Assembly: GCA_026260175.1 (NCBI GenBank)
Contig: JAKCWW010000607.1
Location: 39,997 to 78,510, forward strand
Direction: 5' to 3'
DNA length: 38,514 bases
Source of the DNA: Reticulitermes lucifugus
Lineage: Eukaryota > Arthropoda > Insecta > Blattodea > Rhinotermitidae
This document shows positions 11,268 to 22,991 of the stretch, piece by piece; position 1 is the first letter of the stretch; every line of letters begins with the position of its first letter. The translations under genes were made by a program, and so were the position numbers. The notes beneath the pieces were generated by a model, which worked only from the letters and a program-made list of their open reading frames with translations, ran no database searches and was not told the DNA's origin.

Positions 11268-11447
11268 CTATAAAGGGCGGGTAAAAAAAATTCAAAAAAT
11301 CTAGGAGCCACTTCAAAATGATTAAAGCTAGGAAGATGAAATAAAACAAGTTCCATACGGAGGAGCCTCAAACATTTGGCGCTACCGTAAAAAATTAAGT
11401 CGCTCGGGAAACCTGGCGACTGGGATTTGTACACCCCTGCTGTAAAG
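11268..11447 (+). mobile_element. hAT-like MITE, copy 3 (164 bp)
   Basis: The element is 11276-11439. Its right end, TGTACACCCCTG, is the best-preserved terminus of the family. The left end, GGCGGGTAAAA, is decayed. Flanking 8-mers CTATAAAG (11268-11275) and CTGTAAAG (11440-11447) match at 7 of 8 and fit the nTnnnnAn preference of hAT insertions. The interior shares AATCTAGGAGCCACTTCA and ACAAGTTCCATAC with the other copies. Confidence 0.85.
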
Positions 11448-13415
11448 TATAATAATGTATAATTTGCAGGATTATTTGTGGAAACTGCAGAAAGAGATTG
11501 GAATTTTTAACTTTTCTCGTTGACATCTAAAAAGGAGTTTAAATATTTTCGTGTATATGTCAAGCAGAAAGTATGGTTTCCGGAACCTCTATTTTTCGTA
11601 TTCTCTCTAGTGGGTGTATGACGTTTTGCGTTTTGAGCTTTATATGGTTAATGTTGTGTGAGTTTCACAGAAATATTGGTAGAGGAGTGAACGAGATTAA
11701 AACACATTAGATACGTATGGTGGGTAAGGGAGATAAGAAATGCAGTTAATGTGTTTGAAAAACGTCAAAAAAAGGAATTATTATTTGTACTTGGATTTGA
11801 AGGTGTTTTAAGAACCGGTTTATTGAAGTTGCTTATGACGTTATGAATATAGTTGAGCAGGCTCAGGTTGAGGAAAGATGCCGTATGAAGTGGCGAACTT
11901 TATGTTGGTAGTTGGTTTGAGGGAAGTTTTGAAGTGCGGCATATAAATGAATAATATATCTTTTTGTGCAGCTTCGCATTACTAACCAGTAACATGTGCA
12001 ATTGGAATCCACTGTAGGGAGGGGGGAGCAGTAAAGTTCATGGTGGTTCCAGGAAGATATATTCTATTCCGAATTTATTCCAGCAGCAGATATGTTGATA
12101 GAATAGCTCTACTATTGAATCGTTCATGTTAAATCGGTCCTTTCAGTGTGGGAGGTCTAAAAAGACGTCACCTCCCGATACTAGGATGCCTCTGAATTAT
12201 GTGGCGTTCTGCATTTGTTCGGCCATTAATTTGTGACCCGGCTTCGTGTTTTCAAGTTGGGATCGAAACCAGCGGTGATTTATTTATTGCCCGCCGTACA
12301 AAAGTTGTACCAGTGGTGCCAACAGGTTCTCTGTCTCACTTTCTCTCTTCTACAGTCCTTGTTGTTAAAGCGCCATTCACATGAATACGAGTTATGAACG
12401 GCTGTACTGAGGCACGGTTCATAATCGGGTAATTCAAAACATAAGCTGCCTTAGTTTAACTGATCTCATCGTGTTTGTTTATCTCCCTCTGCAGTGCTCG
12501 AGGTGGAACAAAGAACATGTAGGGATGAATGTAGATAGATACAGAGAGGGAATAAATATTAGCTTAGTCTTGAGGATCCGTAAGAACACATTTCTTATTC
12601 TTAATTATTTTTACGTGATGATGGAAGTAGAAATTATCAAGGTGAAAATGCAGAATTTCAAACATATGTAATTTATATATAGGTATATATAAATTTATTA
12701 ACACCTGTACCTTCTGAACGTCGTAATACGAAGGTCCCCGATTTAAACCAGAAATCCTCTAATATGAATGAAGGTTTTCGTGCTTCCTTCAGTTCCTTCA
12801 GACTAAAGCCCGGGTAGTACATTGAATTAGGACGCAATCGCCTCTTTCAATAAGCTTTCCAGTCTATTAATCATCCTAATATTCGACACCTTGTAGCTTC
12901 AGTTAATGAGAGCGCCTTTAAATAAATCACGTAACAACAAAAGATAAGCAACACATTCTCGTCACAAAATTTAGATTTATGTAGAAACGGTATTCCTGTG
13001 TTTCCTTTAAGTTTAAATCATGTAATGTGTCCATGTTCTCGTTGGCCGAACTAGGTACAAGCTTGTTGTTCTGCAAGAGAGCCCTGGCGTCGCTAAGTGT
13101 GGTTTGAGAAACGCTGGATTGTGTACACTAAACCTTAGAAGTGAAAGGGATAGTGAAAAATGTTACTTTTTTTTTTCATACATCGTACAGGAATCTGCCC
13201 ACAGAGACTCAGAGCAATCAAACCAAATCAGCGAAACAGAGGAAATGAATTATTGTGACATTTCCAGAAGGAAAATTTAGTCAGCCTTTTGCGAGTAAAT
13301 TAACGCGAGCCTAACGTTTCTCGGTTTCTCTAGATCTGTCAGATCTTAGCTGCATCTAAGGATGTGTTTTTCCAAGCGGAACTGCTACCGTATCACGACA
13401 GTACAGAAACAAAAC
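11448..13415. other. No identifiable gene; small palindrome and a possible hAT end
   Basis: No coding region was recognised. 12670-12695 is a 12-bp AT palindrome around GG. GGTTTGAGAAACGCTG at 13101-13116 resembles a hAT right terminus (CAGTGTTTCTCAAAC-type), but no partner end was found. Confidence 0.5.
12670..12695. repeat. AT-rich palindrome with 12-bp arms
   Basis: AATTTATATATA (12670-12681) and TATATATAAATT (12684-12695) are exact reverse complements around GG. Such AT palindromes can extrude as cruciforms. They also arise easily in AT-rich DNA. Confidence 0.6.
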
Positions 13416-13678
13416 AAGTGTACTGTAAGATCTTCGCTCTTCTTGGGTTTTACGCGGTGTAGATTGGTAGTTAGCTACCGACGTTTCAGGGTAACATCTC
13501 GGTCCGATCTTCAAGGATCAAAAGTCTTCTTGAACTGATTGACACTTGAAGATGAAACTGATAGGTTGTCCCGAAACGTCGGTAACTATCTACCAATCTG
13601 CGCTGGGTAAAATCGCAGAAGAGCGAAGATCTCCTTTACACCGCGGAGGAAGCCTGAAATCACGAAAGTGTATTGTAA
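13416..13678. mobile_element. Foldback element P1 with 13-bp flanking repeats
   Basis: The outer arm AGATCTTCGCTCTTCT (13429-13444) is exactly mirrored by AGAAGAGCGAAGATCT ending at 13632. The arms continue inward with a few mismatches through AGATTGGTAGTTAGCTACC to the core ACCGACGTTTC, mirrored by CCCGAAACGTCGGTAAC. The right side also has ACTTGAAGATG. The whole is flanked by AAGTGTACTGTAA (13416-13428) and AAGTGTATTGTAA (13666-13678), matching at 12 of 13, which looks like a target duplication. The right flank holds about 33 extra bases beyond the palindrome. The class of element is uncertain. Confidence 0.75.
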
Positions 13679-15502
13679 CATACCTTAGGGATGTAAAATG
13701 AAAGTATTACTTGAAATTAAAACCAAAAAAAGATACATGGAATTTTGTACACGAATTATGGTTTGGCTGTATGGTCTTCAGTGGCTTCTAAGGTTTCTTA
13801 AATAAATAACGTCACTAAAATTCTTGAAAGCAAATTTTGTTTTTTCAAAATTAATTAAAAAGCATTACTTATATCTGTACAGTTCTAGCTGCTTATCATG
13901 GTCTCTTCCTTAACATCTAAATGTAAATACACAGTTCTCTCGCGTAAGGAACGTCCGAGAAATATGTTTCTGTCACAGTTTTACAAATAGTAACGAGATA
14001 AACATAAGATGTGTTCTAATGGTCTGGAAGGAAACGTTCGTCATGTTAATTGATCGCCTCAACATACGTCTAATAAAATGGTGTAAAACCACGAAAATTT
14101 CAAAATATTCGATTTTTATGATTGAGGTCTCCTGGATAATGCTAATCGCTACTCCGAGACTTTGTGTGGAATTTAGGGGAGATGACTGCAGGGAAGGAAT
14201 GTAAGGAGAAATAAGTAAAGCTTTGCATTAGCCTACAGTAAATGACGTTAAGATGTGAACTTATCTCGCTAGTATCGCGTCTGTAATGTCACAACTGTCA
14301 CTGTCATACAGTGCTTCCTGTTGTCATCGCAGTGATTGAATATAATAGTATAGAACGCGCAGAAAGAATGAAGGCGGTTGAGGTAAAACAACACGGTGAG
14401 TACAGGGAGGAGGATATTCCAAAATTGAAACTTCTGTTAGAAAAACAGACACTGTGATTTTTTTCCTCTGGTTAAACCTTTTCTCTCGGATTAAGAACTG
14501 TAATCCATTTTGATTAAAAATATAATTTTTCATGAAGCATTCATATGTTCCAAAGTTTATTCTCGTGAAATTGAAAGATTAAGTCACAATGCGTTTCAAA
14601 GAGTCTGTACATTTATTTTTAGCTCATAGGATATTTCCGATCTAAGATTTGTGCTCTGTAAAATTTACACACACGAAACCCTGCTTGTTGAAATGAGTTC
14701 CTGTGAATACAAGTATGTAAACTGGGCCACTCTACGTGTGTGCATATTATTAAGTAGGGCCCTGGCGCCCAACTAGCATCCTATTCAATGGGTACCGGTT
14801 TTTCCCCAGGGGTAAAACGGACGGGGCATGATGTTGACCATTTACCTCTATTTATCGCCGAGATTAAGAATTATCGGAGCTGAACCTCTACTCCCTCTAT
14901 ACGCCTTCATATTGTTGACAGGGACTTTTCCTTTTATGTGGAAAACTAAATACTGAGATTTCATACCTGGTTCTAATGACATTTCTAGCAAGGATAGGAA
15001 ACCTTGCTCTTTCTTCTTCTTCAGGGTAATTCATGAGAACCTTAAATCTCACCAAACGATAGCTATTTCCAGGCCATTCCTTTCTAATTGTCCAGTCCTC
15101 CTAGACTTTTGCTTACAGTCTGCGGTACAATTATCTCTCCTCCTTTTAACCAGTTTGCGAGTGACATATGGAGGGTTGAAAGTGAGGCCCAATTCCAGTT
15201 TTGATGCAATGGGTTAATCGTTGTTTAAAATTATTCATGGACACAAGACGTGGTACAAGCAGCAGAGAACCCATACGTAGAAAATTCACGCACCTAACAC
15301 ATGTGAAAATAGCTCTTCATGTTATGTTCATGAATTATTCCCACGGGGTTAAAGTTACATAGAAAAGCCTATACTGGCATTAAGAAAAGGAATGGCCTAA
15401 CACGGGGCAGTAAAAGTCGTAAAGAAACGATACGATGTAGGCAATAAATTGGGGAGACGAGGCGCGAGAACTTGTGTAGTACATCTTATCAAATTCTGAG
15501 GT
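13679..15502. other. Unassigned; GC-richer block at 14755-14945
   Basis: Mostly AT-rich with no recognisable gene. The block from GGGCCCTGGCGCCCAACTAG (14758) to about 14945 differs in composition from its flanks and reads like a decayed dispersed repeat. No second copy exists in this window to prove it. Confidence 0.4.
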
Positions 15503-15534
15503 CGAGAGAGAGAGAGAGAGAGAGGAAGAGAGAG
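15503..15534. repeat. (GA)n microsatellite
   Basis: A run of GA dinucleotides with one GGAA interruption near its end. Confidence 0.93.
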
Positions 15535-16582
15535 CTGGTAACCTTCCTAAGAACAAGCAATGTCGTCTGTCAGTGTGTAGTTTTCTGCGTCAACTTTCCA
15601 AAAGCTAAAACTTGAATCTGAGTGGGAGGAATTTATATTTTACATGAGTGTTCCCCGCACAGTTAAAACCATCCTCAATATTAACTCACTGATGATAATT
15701 ACTATCTTATTAAAGCTTAATAAAACAGTAGGATTTATAAGGGTCATTTCTCACTTTTGTAAAATGTTTTAATACCTTAGATGAAAACTTGTTGGTTTTA
15801 AAGTTTGAGCGTCTATGCATATCTGGCTAACTCTTCTCCTCACGCAGTGCTCTTGGCCTGCAGACTATCTTGACTTGAGGGGGCCACAGAAAGGAAAGGA
15901 TACTCTAATCTGTGATTTGTTTCCGGAGAATTCGTATTGGGCATGCGAGATGCTATTTTCTGTGGTTACGATATTAACCAAACATTTTTCTGTCTGTAAT
16001 TTCTATCTTGCTATAAAATGGGTCTCTCTTTATTTTTCTGTTAAATTTCCATCCTACGCAAATGTGCACGCGCACAAACTCGCGGCCAAGTGCGTGTATA
16101 ATATCTACTTGCAGTTGTTTCCTTATTAGTTGAGGTTAGCCAAGCTAAGAGGTATTCTGTAAGTAGTGAATAGCCCTATGCAAAGACTAAAATCTTCCAG
16201 TACGACATCCAGTTTTGTACCCAGTTATTTAGGGAAAGAACTTGAAGTTAACAAAACTCTTTGTTCCTGTCTTGTAAACATGCAGAAATAGAAAATATGT
16301 TTAGGCTAATTTAATAAAAGCCATGTTGGTGTGTTGCGCAACATAAAAAATAGAAGCCATATTCAGATCTGTTGCAGAAAATATAGAGAAAATTCATCAT
16401 CAGACACACAGCATGTAGAATGTTGGAGATCTCAGAACCTTTAACAACTTCTAATATTTACCGACTCTTTTATACAAAGTAACAAGAGTTACTAACTGTA
16501 ATATAGTTGTTATGTGAAGATAAAAAACTCCTATTCAGTTTGTGAAGTAGTTGTTTAATAGACTATCAACTGGTCATAAATT
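15535..16582. other. No identifiable gene or element
   Basis: A 104-codon ORF at 15815-16129 has no recognisable motif and is within chance range. Confidence 0.5.
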
Positions 16583-16606
16583 TCTCGATTTTTGTAAAAA
16601 TCGAGA
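16583..16606. repeat. Perfect 11-bp hairpin
   Basis: TCTCGATTTTT and AAAAATCGAGA are exact reverse complements around GT. It lies 8 bp before the 90-bp tandem duplication, where a hairpin might have caused replication slippage. That link is speculative. Confidence 0.7.
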
Positions 16607-16614
16607 GTTCAATG

Positions 16615-16794
16615 TCCCATCCACAACAAACAGACGTTGGTAATTATCCTGAGCCAGATAAGTCTTCCATACACACATCTTATTTCTTAAGCTCAATTAC
16701 AATATCCCATCCACAACAAACAGCCGTTGGTAATTATCCTGAGCCAGATAAGTCTTCCATACACACATCTTATTTCTTAAGCTCAATTACAATA
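16615..16794. repeat. Recent 90-bp tandem duplication
   Basis: Two adjacent 90-bp units (16615-16704 and 16705-16794) differ by a single base (CAGACG versus CAGCCG), so the event is recent. Because 90 is a multiple of three, an ORF at 16612-16866 stays open and carries two near-identical 30-residue repeats beginning HPQQT. The ORF is only 84 codons with no recognised domain, so I do not call it a gene. Confidence 0.95.
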
Positions 16795-18953
16795 TTATCT
16801 CTTAACCACGACTTCCAAGTGGCTTTCTCCCTGCAAGAATATACGTTAATGAAATTTTGTATTTAGATTTCTTTCAGTGACGCTTGACTCAAATTGACGT
16901 TATTTATTGTATTATATCCTCTAACATCGTTAATTGCTAAGTATGAGTGAAATGGAATTCTGTCATTATTTCCGTTTAAGCATTGAAGCTCGGTGGTTGC
17001 CTAATGTACCACCTAATTTGACACTGAGAATGGCTGAAATTTTCCACACATTTTATGTGTGTTTTATAAAAAAATGTTGTGTCTCTGTACAGTTTTAAAC
17101 AGATGGTTTTAGTTGATATTGTAAATATTTACTTTGAGGCTCAAACTCAGTTTTTAAATATTTGTTACTTGAAATTTTTATATTAAGAGGTTTAATTAAA
17201 CTCATTTCCTGCATTCACATTAATAGAAGGTTGAACATATTCTGAGTTTCATTACGTTTTACTTTTCCTTTACCATTGACTGTGGCAGATCACAGAGATT
17301 TAAGCAGTGAGTTACAGTTTGGAATTTGTCCCCCCCCCCTCCCGGCCAAATCCATGGTGTGCAACGACTTTTAACCGGGTGCCGCTCAGACACGAGTGAC
17401 TGAGCGAACTGCCAAAAAGGGTTCTTGAAACATAACAATAAGATATTCAGTACATCAATACACTGCGTTACTAGGGGCTCCACTGGCAACTTGGGAAAGG
17501 GTCGAGGCCCGCAGGATTCCCACCACTGCCGTAGATGAAATTTAGAATCCTGTTACGCCGCTACACTGTCGGCCTTTAACTCCAACAAATGTTCCTTTAA
17601 ATTAGAGCTCTTGCCATTAAACATTAGTTATGACCCCTCGTGATAATTAAAGTGAATACCAAAATAGTTCCCGTGATTCAGTTTGATATTTAACTATCTT
17701 GGCAACGAAAGCGATAAGCCGAATGTGAATTACAGGCACGGGTTATATATGGATTACATGTATTCTACCCCGCAGATAAGGGTTAATTACCAGTCCATGT
17801 ATATTGCGGACGTGATTTGTGGGATTGATTGTCTTCGACTTGAACAAGGCAGTAATCAGCTCCAATAAATGTTAACTTGATTCCAGAATAAAACTATATG
17901 ATTCAGAACGAGGGCTTGTAGAAAGGCAAATTAATTTGTATAGCAGAAGTGCTATGTAGCTGACTTTGGAGTATATAAAACAACTACTACCTCTATAGTT
18001 TGTAACTGACCTTTGGTTTGCACAAAACAACAGGGACCTGCATAGTCATGGCCCCTTTGATTCAGAAAGAATACAGTCTTTCGAAAAATTTTAACTGCTT
18101 ACAAGTTAACACAGCGTAACATTCAAGAAGACTTGAATCTGCAGCAACACCGCTGAGAGAACCTCAAATCTCGCAAGAATTAAGCCTACTCATATAGGTG
18201 TATATTCGGTTTTGCAAGCGAGATATTCGATGCCGTATATACCGACTTGCATTAGCCAGAGATCTCAATTCCTCTTGACGTGACGTATAGTGTTCTGCAT
18301 TTATATGAAGCAGGAACAAGTGCATAGACTCTTCTGAGGTACATTAATGGGGCCGGCTCTAAAGACGACTCAGAATTTACTAAGGAAGCTTGAAATGTGG
18401 GAGAGGTAAAAACGTCTTTCACATCCCCCCTGGGAATGTTAAAACTGTGAAATGAGCAACATTCCGTAGGTCTGAATGAGGGAAAAGGGTAGAGGAGAGA
18501 TGCAATTTATTGGAGTTTATCTGAAGTCGTAAAGTTCTGCGGCTTTAAGTGCTTCCCTACCACGCAATAAGCGGGAAATATTTGCCCGTTTGCAAGGTAA
18601 CCTATCTTGTCTTCGTTGCCGCCGCTGCCACGTTTCCTACAATAATTTACATAGTATGCAGATTGTAGTATATGAATTTATAAATAACATCCAAAAACAA
18701 GAAAACTGTCAACGTGTAAAGTGGAAAGTTTGTAGTACAACTTTATCTGCATTTTATGTAATCGATGTTAAGTAATCCACGTTTCTGCAAGTTGGCAACA
18801 TAACAAATACAAAACGTCCTACAAACCTTACTTTCACATAAGAAGTTTGGAAACAATTTATATAGGTATTTAAATATTATATTCGCAATTGTTTTTGTAA
18901 CATATTACCTAAATAATACGTGGGCAGAATAGAATATTTGCCCAGCTATTCAA
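16795..18953. other. No identifiable gene or element
   Basis: The only compositional feature is the C run at 17331-17343. Short ORFs match nothing recognisable. Confidence 0.5.
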
Positions 18954-19254
18954 GAAATTTCCTGTCTTTTCTGGAGGCCGGAGTTTCTTCAATTTGTTCA
19001 GAAGGGCAGGCACTGCATCCTACCCTCAGCCATACCTCATTTCTTTAAAGTACTTTATCATCTTTCCATCTAGGCCTAGAACTTTCAAGTCTTCCCCTCC
19101 CATTAGATTTTCTGGCTATAACTTTTTATGCATTTGTCATTGGTTATGGCAATGAAAGGACAGAAAGTCAGAAGCTGGCAAATAGAAAAATAATTATATT
19201 TCTTAATATAACTTGATAATAATTATTTCATTATAGAAATTCCTGTCTTTTCTG
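18954..19254. repeat. Segment flanked by a 19-20-bp direct repeat
   Basis: GAAATTTCCTGTCTTTTCTG (18954-18973) and GAAATTCCTGTCTTTTCTG (19236-19254) differ by one T. They flank about 262 bases. This could be the target duplication of a retrotransposon insertion, or an old local duplication. The interior has no recognisable SINE head, ORF or terminal inverted repeat. Confidence 0.45.
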
Positions 19255-20046
19255 AGATAAAGTTATGCTTCGTGAGTTACTCTAGGCAAATATACTTTTC
19301 TCTAGGTGTGGAATATTTTAAACTTAGCTTTAATAAAAGTACCCATCTATACTGATGACTGTCTTCTTTATTTGTATAATATACTATATTGAATTTTGAT
19401 ATGCCACATAATTTTTATTAAATTGTTATTGTTTTATTCGGCATTGACATAAATAACAGAATATTGACATAGGCCTATTCTGTTGTATTAAATTGCAGTA
19501 CCTTTATTCAGATTTGTAAAAGTTCTTAAACATTTGAACATTTGCCACGTTTAATATAAATTACTTACAGTAAGTAACACTTCTGCCTTTTTATCATAGG
19601 ACAGTGGACTTAAGAAATGCATTTCATGTCACTTTCTGTGACTTTAATATTCAACTTTAATCTAGAGTCAAGCTGAGACTTACATCGGCAGTAAATGTCG
19701 TAACGAGCCGTGGCCTCAGACTTATACAGCCACTGTCATAAAGTCAGAACTTCCTGAAGTTCCCTGTCATGTACGATTATTAGTATGCAAAGTGTGTGCA
19801 AAATGCATGCATCCACCGTGAGTATAAGAGGCATTTATTGCACGTAATAAATGATGCTATGTATGTAAACGTTTTCAGACCTAATATGTAAATTTGAGAA
19901 ATTGTGTGTGAAAGGAAACCACTGTTTTAAAAGGGCAATGGATAAGGGGCTAAGAACAACTGCTGGGGGGGGAACTGAAAATTCTATGTCGTTAAGGTGT
20001 GTGACAGCAATAATGTGACTACCTACCTATCCACCCACATACATTA
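19255..20046. other. No identifiable gene or element
   Basis: AT-rich, with a G run at about 19964-19971. Nothing else was seen. Confidence 0.5.
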
Positions 20047-20250
20047 ACTAACTAACTTACTAACTAAATAACACACTTAACACTCTGAAGCAAATTCCTT
20101 CTTGAGAAGGTATGCTTTCTTAGCTAGTCACGAAATTCCACACATTTTTGGAACATTAAATTTCTTTGCTGTTTTGCAAAAAAGCCTGCTCCTTGCCCCT
20201 ATCCTTAGCTAACTTAATCCAGTCCACGTCCTTCCATACGTAAGATTATA
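20047..20250 (-). mobile_element. LINE-A C-terminus, 3' UTR and TTAG tail
   Basis: The minus strand reads DVDWIKLAKDRGK, matching VDWIDVAQ in the 4889-5301 copy. It continues to a 3' UTR containing GGAATTTCGTGACTAGCTAAG and CTTCTCAAGAAGG and ends in TTAGTTAGTAAGTTAGTTAG (20049-20075 on plus). The last coding codons are disrupted. It is a dead, 5' truncated copy. Confidence 0.82.
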
Positions 20251-20824
20251 ATTGCCAAGAAGTCAATGAACGAAATAAGAGTAGTGAATGGTTCATCTTT
20301 CGTGAAATCTCATCGGACAGACATGAAGAATTTTTCTTGCAACTTCGTGCTGAGCGGCAAGATGTGGCTTGCTTACTGCAGTTCCTGGCGGTAATACGAG
20401 CGCCTCCTGAAAACAAATGTCTCATTCCTCAGCCACTTGCACCTCGTAAAGCTGTCAGCTCCGATGGCTCCGCATTCATTCGTAAACTCGCCTTTCAAAA
20501 TTCAGACACGAAGCTTCAAAATACTAGCCACAAGCAGTGACGGTTCTCTTAAATAAAAGAACTAGTAACTTACAGTGGTAATGCAATACGTAAACAGGCT
20601 TAAATGACTTAATAATTAATATGTATTCTATTCGATTTAATTGTTAATAACATTTCGTCATTACGATGTAACATATCAAATGTCAATAAACTGGGAGCAC
20701 TGTAATGAATAAATGCCAGTCGGTTAGTAGTAATATAGATCTCCGGCACTAGGCTTCGTGCGTGCTTTAAGATTACAGACAAACTTTGGTGGGGTATATG
20801 TTTTCAAACCATAGCTAAATATTA
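20251..20824. other. No identifiable gene or element
   Basis: A 67-codon ORF (20337-20540) has no recognisable motif. Confidence 0.5.
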
Positions 20825-21060
20825 GCGACAGTGCGGTTAAGACGTAAGTCTGCGACCGCTCGATTGCAGGGATTGCGGTTTCGAATCCCGCTCAGGGCGT
20901 GGATGTCCGTCTCTTGTGTTTGTTTTGTGTTGTGTAGGTAGCGGCCTCTGCAACGAGCTGATCACTCATTCAGAAAAGTTCTAATATATGTGTGTGTGTC
21001 TAATTGTATGTGATCTAGGAACCTCAAGAATGGGCACCATCTTGAAACTGAAATGAATCT
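20825..21060 (+). mobile_element. SINE-2 copy, decayed
   Basis: AGTGCGGTTAAGACGTAAGT and, 37 bases on, GGTTTCGAATCCCGCTCAGG correspond to the A-box and B-box regions of the SINE at 9684-9980. They are followed by GGCGTGGATGTCCGTCTCTTGTG, which matches GGCATGGATGTCTGTCTCTTGTG there. The rest of the body aligns patchily and ends near GAACCTCAAGAATG. No A tail or target duplication could be fixed. Confidence 0.78.
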
Positions 21061-21120
21061 GTGAACATGAGAATAGTGTGAAATGACAATATGAGAAAAT
21101 TCGGTGTACCGCTAGAGTGC

Positions 21121-21299
21121 CTTCTACTGNTGTGCACAAATTTCATCCGGTATGTCTCCCCTGGTACTAAATTCTGTACGGTAGGGCCTAGTATTTGTGG
21201 ATCCCAATAATGGAACTTGTTTCAGTTCACCGTTCTGGCGCCTAGCATTTTACTGTGGATCCTAGATTTTTTGATAATCTGCGCACCCCTATTTGTACT
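21121..21299 (-). mobile_element. hAT-like MITE, copy 4, inverted
   Basis: The element is about 21129-21291. The right boundary GCGCACCCCTA is the inverted left end of the family, and the left boundary TGTGCACAAATTT is its right end. The interior carries CTAAATTCTGTACGGTA and CAGTTCACCGTTCTGGCGCC on the plus strand. Candidate 8-mers CTTCTACT (21121-21128) and TTTGTACT (21292-21299) match at 6 of 8, assuming a 2-bp loss at one end. The single ambiguous base (N) at 21130 lies in the terminal repeat. Confidence 0.77.
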
Positions 21300-22602
21300 A
21301 ACTTCCTTGGGATTGATCCGTTTCATCACACCTCATTTATAATCTTCTGGTTTTATTTTGTAAGGAAATGTTTGCTTTTGTAGCCAAATATTCTCTTGTT
21401 CCCTCTAATATCGTCTGAAACATTTGATAAACTTTCATGAACATTACGACGCCAATGACACTTGTTCTTTTGTATTTGTTAATCACTTAAATGGCAGCTG
21501 TGCAAAATTCTGAGTTGGAAGAAACAAAAGAACCTCTTAATGTAAGGAGCTTTACCCTATAATACATTCAGTGGTGCCCTCTAATCTCAACCTGTGGATA
21601 CAAGGAACCCACTCAAAGTGTCTTCTGTAACAGATGCAGCTATTGATGAAACCCAGCACAGTTTCTAATTTGCTGTCTGTATGATACAGCGAGTTTTCTA
21701 GACAGCACAGCCGTGAAAACAATGTATGCGTCATGCGTAGGCCCGATTTGTCGGTAAGAGTTTCCGACCCTTCCTTCCTGAACACAAGCTCAGGAAAAAC
21801 AGAAAAACTTCCTGTATATAGTACGTTCGTGATGTGTGTTGCAATGCACCGCCAGAAAGTGGCAACAGCCTTCTGCTTTTAAATGCAAGAGCGGTCCTGT
21901 TGAGGCGGCACTGTTGTTTTGACGATGTTGTTTTCATGCGCTATGTGTTAGACAGTCGCTCTTAAACTTGATGATTATACACCACTGTAAAAGTGTCAAG
22001 AGCTCGACTGAAGGTAGATCTGCATCGCAAGGATCTATCAAGATGCAACATGCATAGAGAATTTGTTTTTATGTTCGTCGTTGATGCACGATCCACCATA
22101 ATACTGCCTAACAAGTGGACTAGAGCGACCTGACTGTAGTAATACCCGACTTTACGTATGCTATAACACACATTTTAAACTTGCGATAAGACAAAATACG
22201 TAACTTACTGCTAAGAATTATGAACTTTATAGGACTTCTGTGACGGCGGGGAATTAGATAATGGAACTCGACTGTGGCAGAGTGAGCCGATGCTGGGGGT
22301 GAAAACGCTGACGCGTGGGAAAGTAGCAATTCTACGAAAGGTAGATAAATAGATCCTCTGCCTATTTACTGTCCATTATATTAGCGATGAAGGTTGTTTT
22401 CTAGATATAATTAGTAGGTACGACAGACTTGGGTTCTTTAACGACTTCGAACAGGAATGTTTAGTACTCTTGGTCGAATTTTGGAGGCCTCCCTTTCGAT
22501 TCCAAGCTCGGAAATCATCTACACTTTCATTCAGCGCCCAGTAACAGGACAAACGTCGTGCGTGACTTTGTATTTTCACAATAGTGGTGATGACGATTCA
22601 AG
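21300..22602. other. No identifiable gene or element
   Basis: Several overlapping minus-strand ORFs of 67-77 codons (21552-22579) have no recognisable domain. Confidence 0.5.
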
Positions 22603-22777
22603 CCTTCTGGGATGTTAAGCCGTGTCTCCTGGTAAATAGTTACCGACGTTTCGAAGAATACAACGGTGCAAGAGTAGTAACACATCTTTGACTGCCTGAA
22701 CCTGAAGATGAAGACAATAGGATCCGTCGAAAGGCGTTTGCTATTTACCAGCCTACACGTCCTAACACCCCAGAGGA
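22603..22777. mobile_element. Foldback element P2
   Basis: CTGGTAAATAG (22629-22639) is exactly mirrored by CTATTTACCAG (22741-22751). Outer arms (TTCTGGGATGTTAAGCCGTG from 22605, mirrored by CACGTCCTAACACCCCAGAG) pair at about three quarters of positions. The inner core has TACCGACGTTTCGAA on the left and CCTGAAGATGAAGAC then CGTCGAAAGGCG on the right. This is the layout of P1, but the outer arm sequence is unrelated to it. Confidence 0.72.
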
Positions 22778-22991
22778 TTTGAGTTTGAGGCCACAACTAA
22801 TTTCTCTCACATTGTAATTTACAAACACCATCTCATTTGACATTTAATTGCACAGCTTAATGGCGTCATTGAATAAGGTAAGAAAGTAAATGGAAATTAT
22901 ATCAAATCTACTTTAATACTTTTTTTAAGTTTGTTCTCCCATTTTGTTAGATATAATAATTAAAGGAATAAGATAACATAAACACAATTAA

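Noticed and set aside
16612..16866. Repeat protein gene with two 30-residue repeats
   Set aside because: The repeats are explained by a very recent DNA duplication that happens to be a multiple of three. No domain or promoter was recognised.
20850..20900. tRNA gene from GGTTTCGAATCCCGC
   Set aside because: Same SINE family as 9684-9980; the body continues in SINE, not tRNA, sequence.
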